From positions 1 to 38,703 of the forward strand of contig DRKS01000043.1 in NCBI GenBank assembly GCA_011051655.1: DNA of 38,703 nucleotides, given 5' to 3'. Made by a program: the position numbers and the translations under genes. The notes below the pieces were generated by a model. It was not told the DNA's origin and did not search any database. It saw only the letters and a list, made by a program, of their open reading frames with translations. This DNA comes from Sedimenticola sp. GTDB lineage: Bacteria; Pseudomonadota; Gammaproteobacteria; Chromatiales; Chromatiaceae. Of the stretch, positions 8,493-17,821 are shown piece by piece; position 1 is the first letter of the stretch, and every line of letters begins with the position of its first letter.

Positions 8493-10363
8493 TGTTCGAA
8501 ATCATCCACTTTGTGTCCGGCCATGGCCTTCTGGATGTTGGCGTTCATGCGCCGCTCCACATAGAACTCACAGCTCTTTTCCAGGGCCTCGATGGCCTGC
8601 TTGATGGCCTCATGGTCGTCGCTTTCACTTAGCGCGACAAGCCGCTGAAAGGCCGCCTTGATAGGCTCCCGCTCTTCCTCCGTCAACAGTTCCTCGCCGT
8701 CGGCGGCCAGGGCCGAGGCCAGGGCCTCGATGACGCGCTTGGCCTCCACCTGCTGCTCGCGCAGACGCCGGGCGTCCATGTCCTCCTGGGCATGCTCGAT
8801 GGAGGCGCGCAGCATGCCCTCCACCTCGCTGTCGGTAAGGCCGTAGGAGGGCTTGACCTCGACGCTGGCCTGCACCCCGCTGCTGGTCTCCCTGGCCGTC
8901 ACGCTCAGCAGGCCGTCCGCGTCCACCTCGAAGGTGACCCGGATATGGGCGGCCCCGGCCACCATGGGGGGGATGCCCCGCAGCTCGAAGCGGGCCAGGG
9001 AGCGGCAGTCGCTCACCAGTTCCCGCTCCCCCTGAAGAACGTGGATGCTCATGGCGGTCTGCCCGTCCTTGAAGGTGGTGAACTCCTGGGCCCGGGCCAC
9101 CGGGATGGTGGTGTTGCGGGGGATGATCTTTTCCACCAGGCCGCCCATGGTCTCGATGCCCAGGGAGAGGGGATTGACATCCAGCAGCAGCATCTCCTCT
9201 TCGGGCTTGTTGCCGGCCAGGATATCCGCCTGGATGGCGGCGCCCACGGCCACCACCTTGTCCGGGTCGATGTCCACCAGGGGGGCGGCGCCGAAGAACT
9301 CCCCGATCAGTTCCCGCACCCGGGGCACCCGGGTGGAGCCGCCCACCATCACCACGTCTTCGATGTCGGCGACCGTCAGGCCCGCGTCCCGCAGGGCACG
9401 GCGGCAGGGGGCCAGGGTCTTGCGGATGAGGGGATCGACCAGCCGGTTGAAGGTGGCCCGGTCCAGTTCGCCCTCCCAGTGGGCGCCATCCTCCAGCTCG
9501 ATCCTGAGCGCCGCCACATCGGCATCCGTCAGGGCCTCCTTGGCCGCGCAGGCGTCCCGCATGAGGCGGCGCAACTGGGCGTACCCCGCATCGTCCCGGA
9601 TACCCGCCTGCTCCATGATCCAGCCGGCGACCACCCGGTCGAAGTCATCGCCGCCCAGGGCGGAATCGCCGCCGGTGGAGAGCACCTCGAACACCCCGCG
9701 GTTCAGCCGCAGGATGGAGATGTCGAAGGTGCCGCCGCCCAGGTCATAAATGGCGTGCACTCCCTCGGGTTTGTGATCCAGGCCATAGGCCACGGCGGCG
9801 GCCGTGGGCTCGTTGAGCAGCCGCAGCACCTTGAGGCCGGCCAGCCGGGCGGCATCCTTGGTGGCCTGGCGCTGGGCCTCGTCGAAGTAGGCGGGCACCG
9901 TGATCACCACGCCGCTGAGCTCGCCGCCGAGACTGGCCTCGGCGCGGGCGGCCAGCACCTTGAGGATCTCCGCCGAGACCTCCACCGGGCTGACCTCCCC
10001 GGCCACGGTATGAATGCGCGGAACCGCCGAATCCTGCTGCCTGAATTCATAGGGCAGCCGCTCGCCCAGGGTCTTGATGTCATCCAGGCCGCGCCCCATC
10101 AGGCGCTTTACCGAGGCAATGGTATTGAGCGGATCATCGGTGGCGGCGGCGCGCGCCTCATGGCCGACCTCGACCCCGCCTTCGAGATAGCGCACCACGG
10201 ACGGCAGCAGGTGCCGGCCCTGCTCATCCGGCAGGGTTTCAGCCACGCCGCTGCGCACCGTGGCGACCAGGGAATTGGTGGTGCCCAGGTCGATACCCGC
10301 CGCCAGCCGGTGCTGGTGGGGCGCCTGGGATTGGCCGGGTTCTGAAAGTTGCAATAACGCCAT
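8489..10363 (-). CDS. hscA: Fe-S assembly chaperone HscA (Hsp70 family)
   Basis: A 624-residue Hsp70-type chaperone that, with HscB, drives cluster release from IscU by binding its LPPVK peptide. Visible motifs are the phosphate loop [47 protein letters not shown], the [14 protein letters not shown] loop, and [16 protein letters not shown]. The substrate-binding domain follows from about residue 390, then a helical lid. Length matches HscA (about 616-625) rather than DnaK. It is separated from hscB by a REP pair. Confidence 0.96.
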   Translation of the reverse strand: MALLQLSEPGQSQAPHQHRLAAGIDLGTTNSLVATVRSGVAETLPDEQGRHLLPSVVRYLEGGVEVGHEARAAATDDPLNTIASVKRLMGRGLDDIKTLGERLPYEFRQQDSAVPRIHTVAGEVSPVEVSAEILKVLAARAEASLGGELSGVVITVPAYFDEAQRQATKDAARLAGLKVLRLLNEPTAAAVAYGLDHKPEGVHAIYDLGGGTFDISILRLNRGVFEVLSTGGDSALGGDDFDRVVAGWIMEQAGIRDDAGYAQLRRLMRDACAAKEALTDADVAALRIELEDGAHWEGELDRATFNRLVDPLIRKTLAPCRRALRDAGLTVADIEDVVMVGGSTRVPRVRELIGEFFGAAPLVDIDPDKVVAVGAAIQADILAGNKPEEEMLLLDVNPLSLGIETMGGLVEKIIPRNTTIPVARAQEFTTFKDGQTAMSIHVLQGERELVSDCRSLARFELRGIPPMVAGAAHIRVTFEVDADGLLSVTARETSSGVQASVEVKPSYGLTDSEVEGMLRASIEHAQEDMDARRLREQQVEAKRVIEALASALAADGEELLTEEEREPIKAAFQRLVALSESDDHEAIKQAIEALEKSCEFYVERRMNANIQKAMAGHKVDDFEQ

Positions 10364-10390
10364 TGTTTCTGACAGACTCTATCTGAAATA

Positions 10391-10472
10391 GTAGGAGCGG
10401 CGCCCCGCCGCGATGACTTCGCACGGCGGTTTAATCTGTGGGCCGGTCATCGCGGCGAGGCGCCGCTCCTAC
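10391..10472. repeat. REP-type palindromic pair between hscB and hscA
   Basis: Two 27-base arms in inverted orientation, each beginning GTAGGAGCGGCGCC (10391-10417, and the complement of 10446-10472), differ at one position. The GTAGGAGCGGC head followed by CGCCGCGAT matches the REP elements common in Pseudomonas and related gammaproteobacteria. The pair forms a strong hairpin in the isc transcript, exactly at the hscB-hscA junction. Confidence 0.85.
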
Positions 10473-10478
10473 GGGGTT

Positions 10479-11024
10479 TTACAGCTCTTCATCCAGCTCG
10501 GCCTCCAGCTCTTCCGCCTGGGCCCTCAGCTTGTAGAGGAACTGCAGCTTGTTCACGATTTCTTTGGCCTGCTCCAGGTCCCCGGGGGCGCCGGCCTCGA
10601 AGCGCTCGCCCATGGCCTTGAGCAGGGCCTGGATATGACAGCCGATATGCGCCATCAGGGCGGCCACGGCGGCATGGGGATCGTCCTGATGCCTGGCTTG
10701 CGCCAGCTCTTCACGCAGCTCCATCTGCTCCATCAGGAAACCGCTGTCGGCGATATTGCCTCCCCCCTGCTCCAGATCGACGCCCTTCAGCTCCAGCAGG
10801 TAGCGCGCCCTCGATAAAGGATCCTTCAGCGTCTCCAGGGCGTCGTTGATGCGGCTGGCCCCCTGCATGGAAAGGCGCTTTTCCTGCTCCGTGGCATTGG
10901 TGTAACGGTCCGGGTGGACCGCCCGCTGCAGCTCCCGGTAACGGCGCGCCAGCTCGACGCCATCCAGCTCGAATACGGCGGGCAGACCAAACAACTCAAA
11001 GTAGTTCTTCGAGAAATCCAGCAT
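10479..11024 (-). CDS. hscB: Fe-S assembly co-chaperone HscB
   Basis: A 181-residue J-domain protein that delivers IscU to HscA and stimulates its ATPase. The HPD tripeptide is at 37-39 (AVHPDRYTN), after ELFGLPAVFELD, and is followed by SRINDALETLKDPLSRARYLLELKG. The C-terminal three-helix IscU-binding domain fills the rest. Length is that of HscB (about 171-181). It lies between iscA and hscA. Confidence 0.95.
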   Translation of the reverse strand: MLDFSKNYFELFGLPAVFELDGVELARRYRELQRAVHPDRYTNATEQEKRLSMQGASRINDALETLKDPLSRARYLLELKGVDLEQGGGNIADSGFLMEQMELREELAQARHQDDPHAAVAALMAHIGCHIQALLKAMGERFEAGAPGDLEQAKEIVNKLQFLYKLRAQAEELEAELDEEL

Positions 11025-11042
11025 GATTTATTTCGCCACCAG

Positions 11043-11068
11043 AAAAAGCGGCCGGGATGGGACCGGCC
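11043..11068 (-). terminator. Intrinsic terminator between iscA and hscB
   Basis: On the minus strand, GGCCGG-TCCCATC-CCGGCC is followed after GC by TTTTT. This six-base GC stem and U-tract lies upstream of hscB and downstream of iscA. It would lower expression of hscBA-fdx-iscX relative to iscRSUA rather than end the operon completely. Confidence 0.6.
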
Positions 11069-11080
11069 TGGAAACACCTT

Positions 11081-11119
11081 TCACCCCGGAGACGGGGCAT
11101 CCCTGCGCCTCCGGGGTGA
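11081..11119. repeat. 11-bp perfect inverted repeat after iscA
   Basis: TCACCCCGGAG (11081-11091) is perfectly complementary to CTCCGGGGTGA (11109-11119). It starts 7 bases after the iscA stop in the direction of transcription and precedes the terminator hairpin at 11043-11068. A role as a 3' stabilising stem for the iscRSUA message is likely but inferred. Confidence 0.65.
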
Positions 11120-11126
11120 GTAAGAA

Positions 11127-11450
11127 TCAGACGGAAAAGCTTTCGCCGCAGCCACACTGCTCCTTGGTGTTGGGGTTGTTGAATTTGAAGCCTTCGCTCA
11201 GCCCTTCCTTAGTAAAATCAAGCTCGGTGCCGTCGAGGTAAAGAAGGCTCTTGGGATCCACCAGCACCTTGATGCCCCGGTCCTCGAAGACAACGTCATC
11301 CTCTTCCACCTTATCGGCGAATTCCAGGACATAGGCCATGCCGGAACAGCCGGATGTACGCACGCCCAGGCGGACGCCAAGGCCCTTCCCCCTGCTGGCC
11401 AGAAACTTGTTTACACGTTCCGCGGCCGCTTCTGTAAGTGTGATCGACAT
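11127..11450 (-). CDS. iscA: A-type Fe-S carrier IscA
   Basis: A 107-residue HesB/IscA-family cluster carrier. The three ligand cysteines are at 35 ([10 protein letters not shown]), 99 and 101 (EQCGCGESF), the same numbering as in the E. coli protein. It transfers clusters from IscU to target apoproteins. It starts 9 bases after the iscU stop. Confidence 0.96.
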   Translation of the reverse strand: MSITLTEAAAERVNKFLASRGKGLGVRLGVRTSGCSGMAYVLEFADKVEEDDVVFEDRGIKVLVDPKSLLYLDGTELDFTKEGLSEGFKFNNPNTKEQCGCGESFSV

Positions 11451-11459
11451 AGACTCTAC

Positions 11460-11849
11460 CTATTCCTTCCTGCCCTGCTTTTCGGTGTAGTCGCTGATCG
11501 CCGCCTTGATGGCGTCCTCGGCCAGCACCGAACAATGGATCTTTACCGGCGGCAGGGCCAACTCTTCGGCCAGATCCACGTTTTTGATTTGGGTCGCCTC
11601 TTCCAGGGTCTTGCCCTTCACCCATTCGGTCAGCAGGCTGCTGGAGGCGATCGCCGAGCCACAGCCATAGGTCTTGAACTTGGCGTCCTCGATCACGCCC
11701 TCGTCATTCACCTTGATCTGCAAACGCATGACATCGCCACAGGCCGGCGCACCCACCATGCCGGTGCCCACATGGGAGTCATTTTTATCAAGGGTTCCCA
11801 CGTTACGCGGGTTTTCGTAATGATCCAGGACCTTTTCGCTATATGCCAT
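11460..11849 (-). CDS. iscU: Fe-S cluster scaffold IscU
   Basis: A 129-residue scaffold on which [2Fe-2S] clusters are built. Conserved cysteines are C37 (GAPACGDVM), C63 (TYGCGSAIASS) and C106 (KIHCSVLAEDAI), with the HscA-recognition peptide LPPVK at 99-103. Length and residue numbering equal the enterobacterial protein. It is 144 bases downstream of iscS, a wider gap than usual in this operon. Confidence 0.97.
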   Translation of the reverse strand: MAYSEKVLDHYENPRNVGTLDKNDSHVGTGMVGAPACGDVMRLQIKVNDEGVIEDAKFKTYGCGSAIASSSLLTEWVKGKTLEEATQIKNVDLAEELALPPVKIHCSVLAEDAIKAAISDYTEKQGRKE

Positions 11850-11993
11850 ATTTCATACTCCAGCTCTTTCCCGCCTGGAAAGGCCTCCCGGCAAGATAAG
11901 CATTTGTTAATATTAGACTCAGGTATCAGTAACTAGTTTCAAGTATCGGGGAGGACCGCCCGGCCCCCGGCAACCCGCCACCCGAAATCGGAT

Positions 11994-13208
11994 TCAATGC
12001 GCAGCCCACTTGATCTGCTTGAGGTCGATGCCTTCCTGAAACATTTCCCACAGGGGTGACAATTCACGCAAACGGGTGACTTGTTCGCGCACATCCCTGA
12101 TCACCTCATCCACCTCTTCTTCGGTGGTGAAACGGCCGATGCTGAAGCGGATGGAGCTGTGGGCCAGTTCGTCCTCCCGCCCCAGGGCCCGCAACACATA
12201 GCTCGGCTCCAGGCTGGCGGAGGTACAGGCGGAGCCGGACGAGACCGCCATGCCCTTCAGGGCCATGACCAGCGACTCGCCCTCGACGAAATTGAAGCTG
12301 ACGTTCAGATTGCCTGCCACCCGCTGTTCCAGGTCGCCATTGAGATACACCTCCTCCATGTCCCGGAGGCCGTTCCACAGGCGGTTGCGCAGGGCGAGGA
12401 TACGGGCGTTCTCCTCCGCCATTTCCTCTTTCGCAATCCGGAAGGCCTCGCCCATGCCTGCGATCTGGTGGGTCGCCAGCGTGCCCGAACGCATGCCGCG
12501 CTCGTGGCCGCCGCCATGCATCTGGGCCTCGATACGCACCCGGGGCTTGCGCCGCACATAGAGGGCCCCGATCCCCTTGGGGCCATAGATCTTGTGGGCG
12601 GACAGGGACATGAGATCGACCTTCATTTCGGCGAGGTCGATGGGGACCTTGCCGGCGCTCTGGGCCGCATCCACATGAAACAGGATCTTGCGCGACCGGG
12701 TCAACTCGCCGATGGCCGTGATATCCTGGATCACCCCGATCTCATTGTTGACGTGCATGATGGAGACCAGGATGGTGTCGGGCCGCAGGGCGGCCTCCAG
12801 TTTCCTGAGGTCGATAAGGCCGTTCGGCTCCGGGTCCAGGTAGGTCACGTCGAACCCTTCCCGCTCCAGGTGGCGGCAGCTGTCCAGGACCGCCTTGTGC
12901 TCGGTCTTACAGGTGACGATGTGTTTGCCTTTCTTCTGATGAAAATGGGCGACGCCCTTGAGTGCCAGGTTGTCCGACTCGGTGGCCCCGGAGGTCCAGA
13001 CGATTTCGCGGGGATCCGCATTTATAAGGGCCGCCACGTTGCGGCGGGCCTGCTCCACCGCCTCTTCCGCCCGCCAGCCATACTGGTGGGAGCGGGACGC
13101 CGGATTGCCGAAATCACCATCCGGGGTCAGGTACTTCCACATCTTTTCTGCAACACGGGGATCTACCGGCGTCGTCGCCGAATAATCCATATAAATGGGT
13201 GCCTTCAT
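11994..13208 (-). CDS. iscS: Cysteine desulfurase IscS
   Basis: A 404-residue pyridoxal-phosphate enzyme converting cysteine to alanine and enzyme-bound persulfide. It supplies sulfur for Fe-S clusters and tRNA thiolation. The PLP lysine is K206 in [12 protein letters not shown] and the persulfide cysteine is C328 in [13 protein letters not shown], both at the E. coli positions. ATESDN and the C-terminal IscU-binding tail ([20 protein letters not shown]) are present. It lies 53 bases after iscR. Confidence 0.97.
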   Translation of the reverse strand: MKAPIYMDYSATTPVDPRVAEKMWKYLTPDGDFGNPASRSHQYGWRAEEAVEQARRNVAALINADPREIVWTSGATESDNLALKGVAHFHQKKGKHIVTCKTEHKAVLDSCRHLEREGFDVTYLDPEPNGLIDLRKLEAALRPDTILVSIMHVNNEIGVIQDITAIGELTRSRKILFHVDAAQSAGKVPIDLAEMKVDLMSLSAHKIYGPKGIGALYVRRKPRVRIEAQMHGGGHERGMRSGTLATHQIAGMGEAFRIAKEEMAEENARILALRNRLWNGLRDMEEVYLNGDLEQRVAGNLNVSFNFVEGESLVMALKGMAVSSGSACTSASLEPSYVLRALGREDELAHSSIRFSIGRFTTEEEVDEVIRDVREQVTRLRELSPLWEMFQEGIDLKQIKWAAH

Positions 13209-13261
13209 TAATTGCTCCGTAAACTGCTCTATACGTAGGGCCTTGCGTCGACAGGGGCCAT

Positions 13262-13738
13262 TTATCCCGGCATCATGGGCAGTTCAACCGCAACTTCACT
13301 GCATCTGCGGTCCTGGCGCTGGGCAACCTGCTGCACATTCTGATTGACCATCAGGCTTTGCAGGCTGACATTCTTCAGGTGGTCGTATATGCGGTTGCTC
13401 AGGTCCTCCCAGAGGTTGTGAGTCAGGCATAACTCATTGTTCTGGCAGTTGTGCGCGCCATTGCAGCGGGTGGTGTCCACGCTTTCATCCACCGCGGTGA
13501 TGATTTCCGCCACCGATATCTCACTGGATGGCCGCGCAGGGCTGTAGCCCCCCCCCGGCCCGCGTACACTGAAAACCAGGCCTTTCTTGCGCATTCTTGA
13601 AAACAGCTGCTCCAGGTAAGAGAGGGAAATGCCCTGGCGTTCCGCGATAGCCGCCAGTGTTATGGGCCCTTTCTCGTGGTGCAAAGCCAAATCCAACATT
13701 GCAGTGACTGCATAGCGACCTTTTGTTGTCAGCCTCAT
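13262..13738 (-). CDS. iscR: Fe-S cluster responsive regulator IscR
   Basis: A 158-residue Rrf2-family transcription factor. A winged helix occupies about 1-65 ([25 protein letters not shown]). The [2Fe-2S] ligands are C92, C98 and C104 (C-x5-C-x5-C), with H107 following. Holo-IscR represses its own operon when clusters are plentiful. A candidate promoter/site lies directly upstream at 13756-13779. CGGAG lies 8 bases before the ATG. Confidence 0.97.
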   Translation of the reverse strand: MRLTTKGRYAVTAMLDLALHHEKGPITLAAIAERQGISLSYLEQLFSRMRKKGLVFSVRGPGGGYSPARPSSEISVAEIITAVDESVDTTRCNGAHNCQNNELCLTHNLWEDLSNRIYDHLKNVSLQSLMVNQNVQQVAQRQDRRCSEVAVELPMMPG

Positions 13739-13755
13739 ATCTTATGCTCCGAAAA

Positions 13756-13779
13756 ATTATCCGAATCAAGTTGTTACAA
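13756..13779 (-). promoter_or_regulatory. Candidate iscR promoter / IscR-type site
   Basis: On the minus strand, TTGTAAC-AACTT-GATTCGGATAAT ends with a good -10 box (GATAAT) about 20 bases before the iscR ATG. The GATTCGGATAA half resembles the right half of type-1 IscR sites as I recall them; the left half is a poor match. The promoter assignment is moderately supported; IscR binding is a guess. Confidence 0.4.
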
Positions 13780-13790
13780 AAAATTACCAC

Positions 13791-13808
13791 AGGCCCCATC
13801 GAGGGCCT
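13791..13808 (-). terminator. Small hairpin between cysE and iscR, weak terminator
   Basis: AGGCCC and GGGCCT pair around a six-base loop. On the minus strand a run of six T follows after about seven bases. It begins just after the cysE stop and would partly insulate cysE from iscR. The stem is short, so termination is probably incomplete. Confidence 0.4.
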
Positions 13809-13814
13809 CCGATA

Positions 13815-14633
13815 TCATCGTTTTTCACAGCCCGCGGCTTTCGGTTCGGCCGCGTCATAAGCCGGCCTGGCCGCCAGATCTTCCGCTGCCGAAACGATCT
13901 CGCATGGCTCCATTTCCGGAATCTCCGGCTGCTCTTCGGTCAGCCCCGACTCCTTCATCTTCCTGGACATGGCCTCCATTTTCTCGTCCATGATATGGAT
14001 ATGGTCCAGCATACAGTTGATGGCATGGGCCACCGGATCCGGCATGTCCCGCGTCGTGCCATAGGCGTCGAAACCGATTTTCTTGGCGATGGCCTCCCGC
14101 TCGGCCGAGGGTTGCATCGCCAGGTGACCGACAAGATGCCCGGGAACGCCAACCACCGTCGCATTCTCCGGCACCGGCTTCACCACCACGGCGTTCGAGC
14201 CGATGCGCGCCCCATCGCTTATTTTGATGGGGCCCAGCACCTTGGCGCCCGCCCCCACCACCACATTGTCGCCCAGGGTCGGATGGCGCTTGCCCTTTTC
14301 CCAGCTGGTGCCGCCCAGGGTCACACCGTGATAAAGGGTGCAGTCGTCACCGATCTCCGCGGTCTCGCCAATCACGACGCCCATGCCGTGATCGATGAAA
14401 AACCGCCGCCCGATGCGGGCCCCGGGGTGGATTTCGATGCCGGTAAACCAGCGCGCCACATTGGACAGCAGACGGGCCAGCCAGCGCAGCCGGTGATGCC
14501 ACAACCAGTGCGAAATGCGGTGAAACATCACCGCGTGAATGCCCGGATAGGTGGTCAATACCTCAAAAAAATTACGCGCCGCAGGGTCTCGCGTGAAAAC
14601 ACATCCAATATCTTCCCTAAGACGAGAGAACAT
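13815..14633 (-). CDS. cysE: Serine O-acetyltransferase CysE
   Basis: A 272-residue left-handed beta-helix acetyltransferase making O-acetylserine from serine and acetyl-CoA, the committed step to cysteine. Visible are the N-terminal helical part ([17 protein letters not shown]), the hexapeptide repeats [23 protein letters not shown] with the catalytic histidine region, [16 protein letters not shown], and [21 protein letters not shown]-terminal tail of about 50 residues exceeds the usual EpsC-type length. Its position between trmJ and iscR links cysteine supply to the desulfurase. Confidence 0.95.
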   Translation of the reverse strand: MFSRLREDIGCVFTRDPAARNFFEVLTTYPGIHAVMFHRISHWLWHHRLRWLARLLSNVARWFTGIEIHPGARIGRRFFIDHGMGVVIGETAEIGDDCTLYHGVTLGGTSWEKGKRHPTLGDNVVVGAGAKVLGPIKISDGARIGSNAVVVKPVPENATVVGVPGHLVGHLAMQPSAEREAIAKKIGFDAYGTTRDMPDPVAHAINCMLDHIHIMDEKMEAMSRKMKESGLTEEQPEIPEMEPCEIVSAAEDLAARPAYDAAEPKAAGCEKR

Positions 14634-14789
14634 CGAGTTTTTAGCCCACCTTTAGCTGCAGCCCATAATGAATACCGCAGCATTTTACTCGATAAATCTC
14701 AAATGTGCTCGTTATATTTCCTATTAATTTAATGGGTATTGCAAATTCATTCAAAAACAAGCCGTTACACCATAGAAAAAGTGGATGTC

Positions 14790-14828
14790 CGGCTGATCCA
14801 GCCGCCCGAAGGGGCTGCCGATCAGCCG
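14790..14828 (-). terminator. Hairpin overlapping the trmJ stop codon
   Basis: CGGCTGATC (14790-14798) pairs with GATCAGCCG (14820-14828), with inner AGCC/GGCT pairing around a GAA-containing loop. The trmJ stop (14822-14824) is inside the right arm. On the minus strand TTTTT follows about eleven bases after the stem. It is likely a trmJ terminator or mRNA-protecting stem, separating it from cysE. Confidence 0.5.
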
Positions 14829-15544
14829 CGCCGGGTCTTCCGTCCCTGGGCCGCGCTGAGGATCCCCCGCAGGATATTCAGCTCATCCCGGTCGGGCCGG
14901 GCGCGATTGAACAACCGCCGCAGGCGCCGCAGGAGCTTGTCCGACTGGCGTGGGTCGGAAAACCCGATATCCTGCATGGTCTGTTCCAGGTGTTGAAAAA
15001 AGCCTTCCATCACATCGGCCGCAACGACCTCCCGCTGCGGCCGCGGCCCCTGGTCCATCTGCGCCTGCCCAGCGAGATAAAGCTCATAGGCCAGCACCTG
15101 GACCGCCATGGAAAGGTTGAGGGAGCTGTATTTCTTATTGGAGGGGATATGCACCAGGTAATGGCAGCGATCCATCTCGGCATTGCTCAGTCCTGAACTC
15201 TCACGGCCGAATACCAGGGCCACGGGTCCGAGCCGCGCCTCCGCCGTCATCCGCCCGGCGCATTCACGGGGCGTAAACTGGGGCCACTCGACGCTTCGCA
15301 GCCGGGCGCTCGCCCCCACCACCAGGCGGCAGCCGGCCAGCGCCTCATCCAGGCTGGCGCAGACCCGGGCGCGCGCCAGCAGGTCATCCGCCCCCGAGGC
15401 CCGGGCGGTGGCCTCGGCGCAGGGAAACGCCTTCGGTTGCACCAGGTACAACTGATCCAGGCACATGTTCTTCATGGCCCGGGCCGCCGCCCCGATGTTG
15501 CCGGGATGGGTGGTGCCAATCAGCACGATACGAATGTTTTTCAA
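14822..15544 (-). CDS. trmJ: tRNA (Cm32/Um32) 2'-O-methyltransferase TrmJ
   Basis: A SPOUT-class methyltransferase that methylates the ribose at tRNA position 32. Motifs are IRIVLIGTTHPGNIGAAARAMKNM at the N-terminus, VALVFGRESSGLSNAEMDRCHYLVHIPSN in the knot region, and SLNLSMAVQVLAYELY. A TTG at 15542-15544 with AGGG about 8 bases upstream gives 240 residues, close to the family length (about 245). An in-frame ATG at 15617-15619 would add 25 residues unlike the family. trmJ next to the isc operon is standard in gammaproteobacteria. Confidence 0.92.
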   Translation of the reverse strand: MKNIRIVLIGTTHPGNIGAAARAMKNMCLDQLYLVQPKAFPCAEATARASGADDLLARARVCASLDEALAGCRLVVGASARLRSVEWPQFTPRECAGRMTAEARLGPVALVFGRESSGLSNAEMDRCHYLVHIPSNKKYSSLNLSMAVQVLAYELYLAGQAQMDQGPRPQREVVAADVMEGFFQHLEQTMQDIGFSDPRQSDKLLRRLRRLFNRARPDRDELNILRGILSAAQGRKTRRG

Positions 15545-15691
15545 TCTCGTTACCCTGAATTTGCACGGCGCAGGCGCCGGATGCGGAAAAATGTTTTGAT
15601 GGCGATCAACCACTTCCATGATGGCGCATTACGATGCCCATCGGAAAGAGGGAAGGGACCAGGTCATCACCCTGCCGTCGCCTGGTTCGGA

Positions 15692-17032
15692 TCAGACAAG
15701 TCTTCGTTCGCGCAGGAACGCCTCCACCAGGGCGCCCAGTCCCGGTTCACCGGCTTCGGCATATCGGTAGCGCGCGCGGATAACGGGCTTGTTGAGCTCG
15801 ATCAAGGATGCGAGATCACAGGGAGTCGCCGCAACCACGGCGTCGGCATCCGCCCCGTTGATGGTCTCGCGCAGCGCCCGCAGCTGCGACGCATGATAAC
15901 CCACGGCGGGCAGCACCGGCCCGATATGGGGATACTGCGCGTACAGCGCGCCGATCTCACCCACGGCCGAAGGCCGCGGATCGACGATCTCCGCCGCCAC
16001 CCGCCTGGCCGCCACATAGCCCGCCCCATGGGGCATGCCGCCGTGGGTGATGGTCGGGCCGTCTTCCACCACCAGCACCCGCTTCCCCTGGACTTGCGCC
16101 GGATCGTCCAGCTCCACGGGTGAGGCGCCGCGGACAATGGCCGCCGCCGGGTTGATCCGGCGGACGTTCCCGGCCACCCGCCGGACATCGGCATCGGCGG
16201 CCGCATCCACCTTCGCCAGCACCACGATATCCGCCATGCGCAACACCGCTTCCCCCGGATGATGGCTGGTCTCGTTTCCGGGCCGCAGCGGATCGGCCAG
16301 CACGATGTGCAGATCGGGCTGGATGAAGGGGAAATCGTTATTGCCCCCGTCCCACAGAATAAGGTCGCTCTCTTCCCCGGCCCGGGCCGTGATCCTGGCA
16401 TAATCGACACCGGCGTAAACCACATTGCCCAGGGCCAGAAGGGGTTCGTACTCCTCCCGCTCCTCGATGGTGCACTTTGCGGCATCGAGATCGGCCTTGT
16501 TTGCGAAGCGCTGCACGGCCTGGCGCTCGAGATCGCCATAGGGCATCGGATGGCGGATCACCGCAACCTTCAGGCCCTTCCGCCGCAGCAGGCCGGACAG
16601 CCAGCGGGTGACCTGGGACTTGCCGCAACCGGTCCTGACCGCCGAGGTGGCGATGACCGGCACCTCCGCCCGCAACATGGTGCGCCCCGGTCCCAGCAAC
16701 AGAAAATCGGCCCCCGCCGCCAGGGCGATGGAGGCCTTGTGCATCACCAGGGCATGTTCGACGTCGCTGTAGGCGAAGACCACCTGGTCGACGCCCGCCT
16801 CGCGGCACAGGGTCTCCAATTCCCTTTCATCCACGATTGGAATGCCATCGGGATAGAGCCTGCCCGCAAGCGCGGGCGGATAACGGCGGCCGGCGATGTC
16901 CGGGATCTGGGCCGCGGTAAAGGCAACGACCCTGCTGCCGGGATCATCACGGTACACCCTGTTGAAGTTATGGAAATCACGCCCGGCTGCGCCCATGATC
17001 AGGATGCGGGCGGGTTCTTGTTCGTCTGGCAT
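15692..17032 (-). CDS. Cyclic 2,3-diphosphoglycerate synthetase-like P-loop GTPase
   Basis: About 446 residues. The N-terminal Rossmann-like part (ILIMGAAGRDFHNFNRVYRDD) is followed by a P-loop AVRTGCGKSQ at 131-140 and metal-site-like acidic stretches (LILWDGGNNDFPF, VVLAKVDAA). It ends in RRLV. This is the COG2403 type of predicted GTPase, related to archaeal cyclic 2,3-diphosphoglycerate synthetase. In bacteria the product has not been established, and I do not assign that reaction. The ATG at 17030-17032 (MPDEQEP) precedes the conserved domain by seven residues. It is divergent from archease-rtcB, with a palindromic element between them. Confidence 0.82.
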   Translation of the reverse strand: MPDEQEPARILIMGAAGRDFHNFNRVYRDDPGSRVVAFTAAQIPDIAGRRYPPALAGRLYPDGIPIVDERELETLCREAGVDQVVFAYSDVEHALVMHKASIALAAGADFLLLGPGRTMLRAEVPVIATSAVRTGCGKSQVTRWLSGLLRRKGLKVAVIRHPMPYGDLERQAVQRFANKADLDAAKCTIEEREEYEPLLALGNVVYAGVDYARITARAGEESDLILWDGGNNDFPFIQPDLHIVLADPLRPGNETSHHPGEAVLRMADIVVLAKVDAAADADVRRVAGNVRRINPAAAIVRGASPVELDDPAQVQGKRVLVVEDGPTITHGGMPHGAGYVAARRVAAEIVDPRPSAVGEIGALYAQYPHIGPVLPAVGYHASQLRALRETINGADADAVVAATPCDLASLIELNKPVIRARYRYAEAGEPGLGALVEAFLRERRLV

Positions 17033-17145
17033 TATATCGAGCCCCCTGAACCCAATGTTCGTTGTAATTATTAATGTAGCTCTTTTAGGCACTTACCGGT
17101 TAGTATGGCTTCACTCACAGTATCCATAATGGTGATTGCCCCGGC

Positions 17146-17314
17146 CTAGGAGCCTGTCGGGTTTAGGATGAACTGGCTGCGGGAGCGGGAGAGCGGCTCA
17201 AATATCCCCGGTTTTTCGTTGCGTAGGCCCACTATGCGCCTCAAAACCGGGAATATTTGCGCTCACTCTCCCACTCCCTCGCTACAATCCACCTAAACCC
17301 GACAGGCTCCTAGC
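17146..17314. repeat. 169-bp palindromic MITE-like element
   Basis: The outer 22 bases (CTAGGAGCCTGTCGGG onward, 17146-17167) are perfectly mirrored at 17293-17314, and imperfect pairing continues through GGGAGAG, CAAATAT and CCGGTTTT to the centre near 17225. The CTAG at each end may be a target duplication. The element has no coding capacity. It fills most of the 333-base gap between two divergent genes, so it lies where both promoters should be. One arm recurs at 2449-2514. Only an unresolved promoter region remains in the rest of the gap, including a TTGACA near 17330. Confidence 0.85.
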
Positions 17315-17365
17315 AAACCATTCGATACTTGACACAGGGCAGGCCCTTGATTGAGGTTCGACTCA

Positions 17366-17806
17366 ATGACTGAACCCGGCGCTCATTTCGAAGGCCACTG
17401 GGAGCACTTCCCCCACGTGGCCGATATCGGCATTCGCGGCTACGGCCGCTCCCTGGAGGAGAGTTTTGAACAGGCCGCCCTGGCCATGACCGCGGTCATC
17501 TGTGATCCGGCGCGGGTGCGGCCGGAAGAGCAAATCCGGATCAGGTGCGAGGCCCCTGACCGGGAGCTGCTGCTGGTGCAGTGGCTCAATGCCCTCATCT
17601 ACGAAATGGCCACCCGTGGCATGCTGTTCAGCCGTTTCGAGGTCCATATCGATGAATCCCGCCTGACGGCGGCCGCCTGTGGCGAGCCGGTCGACCGGCT
17701 GCGCCACAGGCCCGCGGTGGAGCCAAAGGGGGCCACCTACACGGAGCTCCGGGTTGAAAAATGTAAAGATGGATACTGGCTGGCCCAGTGTGTGGTTGAT
17801 GTTTAG
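17366..17806 (+). CDS. Archease (activator of RNA ligase RtcB)
   Basis: About 146 residues matching archease: [29 protein letters not shown], the [14 protein letters not shown] segment, and a C-terminal [22 protein letters not shown]. Archease speeds RtcB guanylylation and allows multiple turnover. The ATG at 17366 has GAGG 9 bases upstream; a TTG five codons earlier is an alternative. It stops 15 bases before rtcB, in the same direction, so the two form an operon. Confidence 0.93.
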   Translation: MTEPGAHFEGHWEHFPHVADIGIRGYGRSLEESFEQAALAMTAVICDPARVRPEEQIRIRCEAPDRELLLVQWLNALIYEMATRGMLFSRFEVHIDESRLTAAACGEPVDRLRHRPAVEPKGATYTELRVEKCKDGYWLAQCVVDV

Positions 17807-17821
17807 CCAAGGAGAAAACAG

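Noticed and set aside
11850-11993. Internal promoter between iscS and iscU
   Set aside because: TTGAAA and TAATAT are present on the minus strand but 21 bases apart, too far for a normal sigma-70 promoter; left as an unexplained longer gap.
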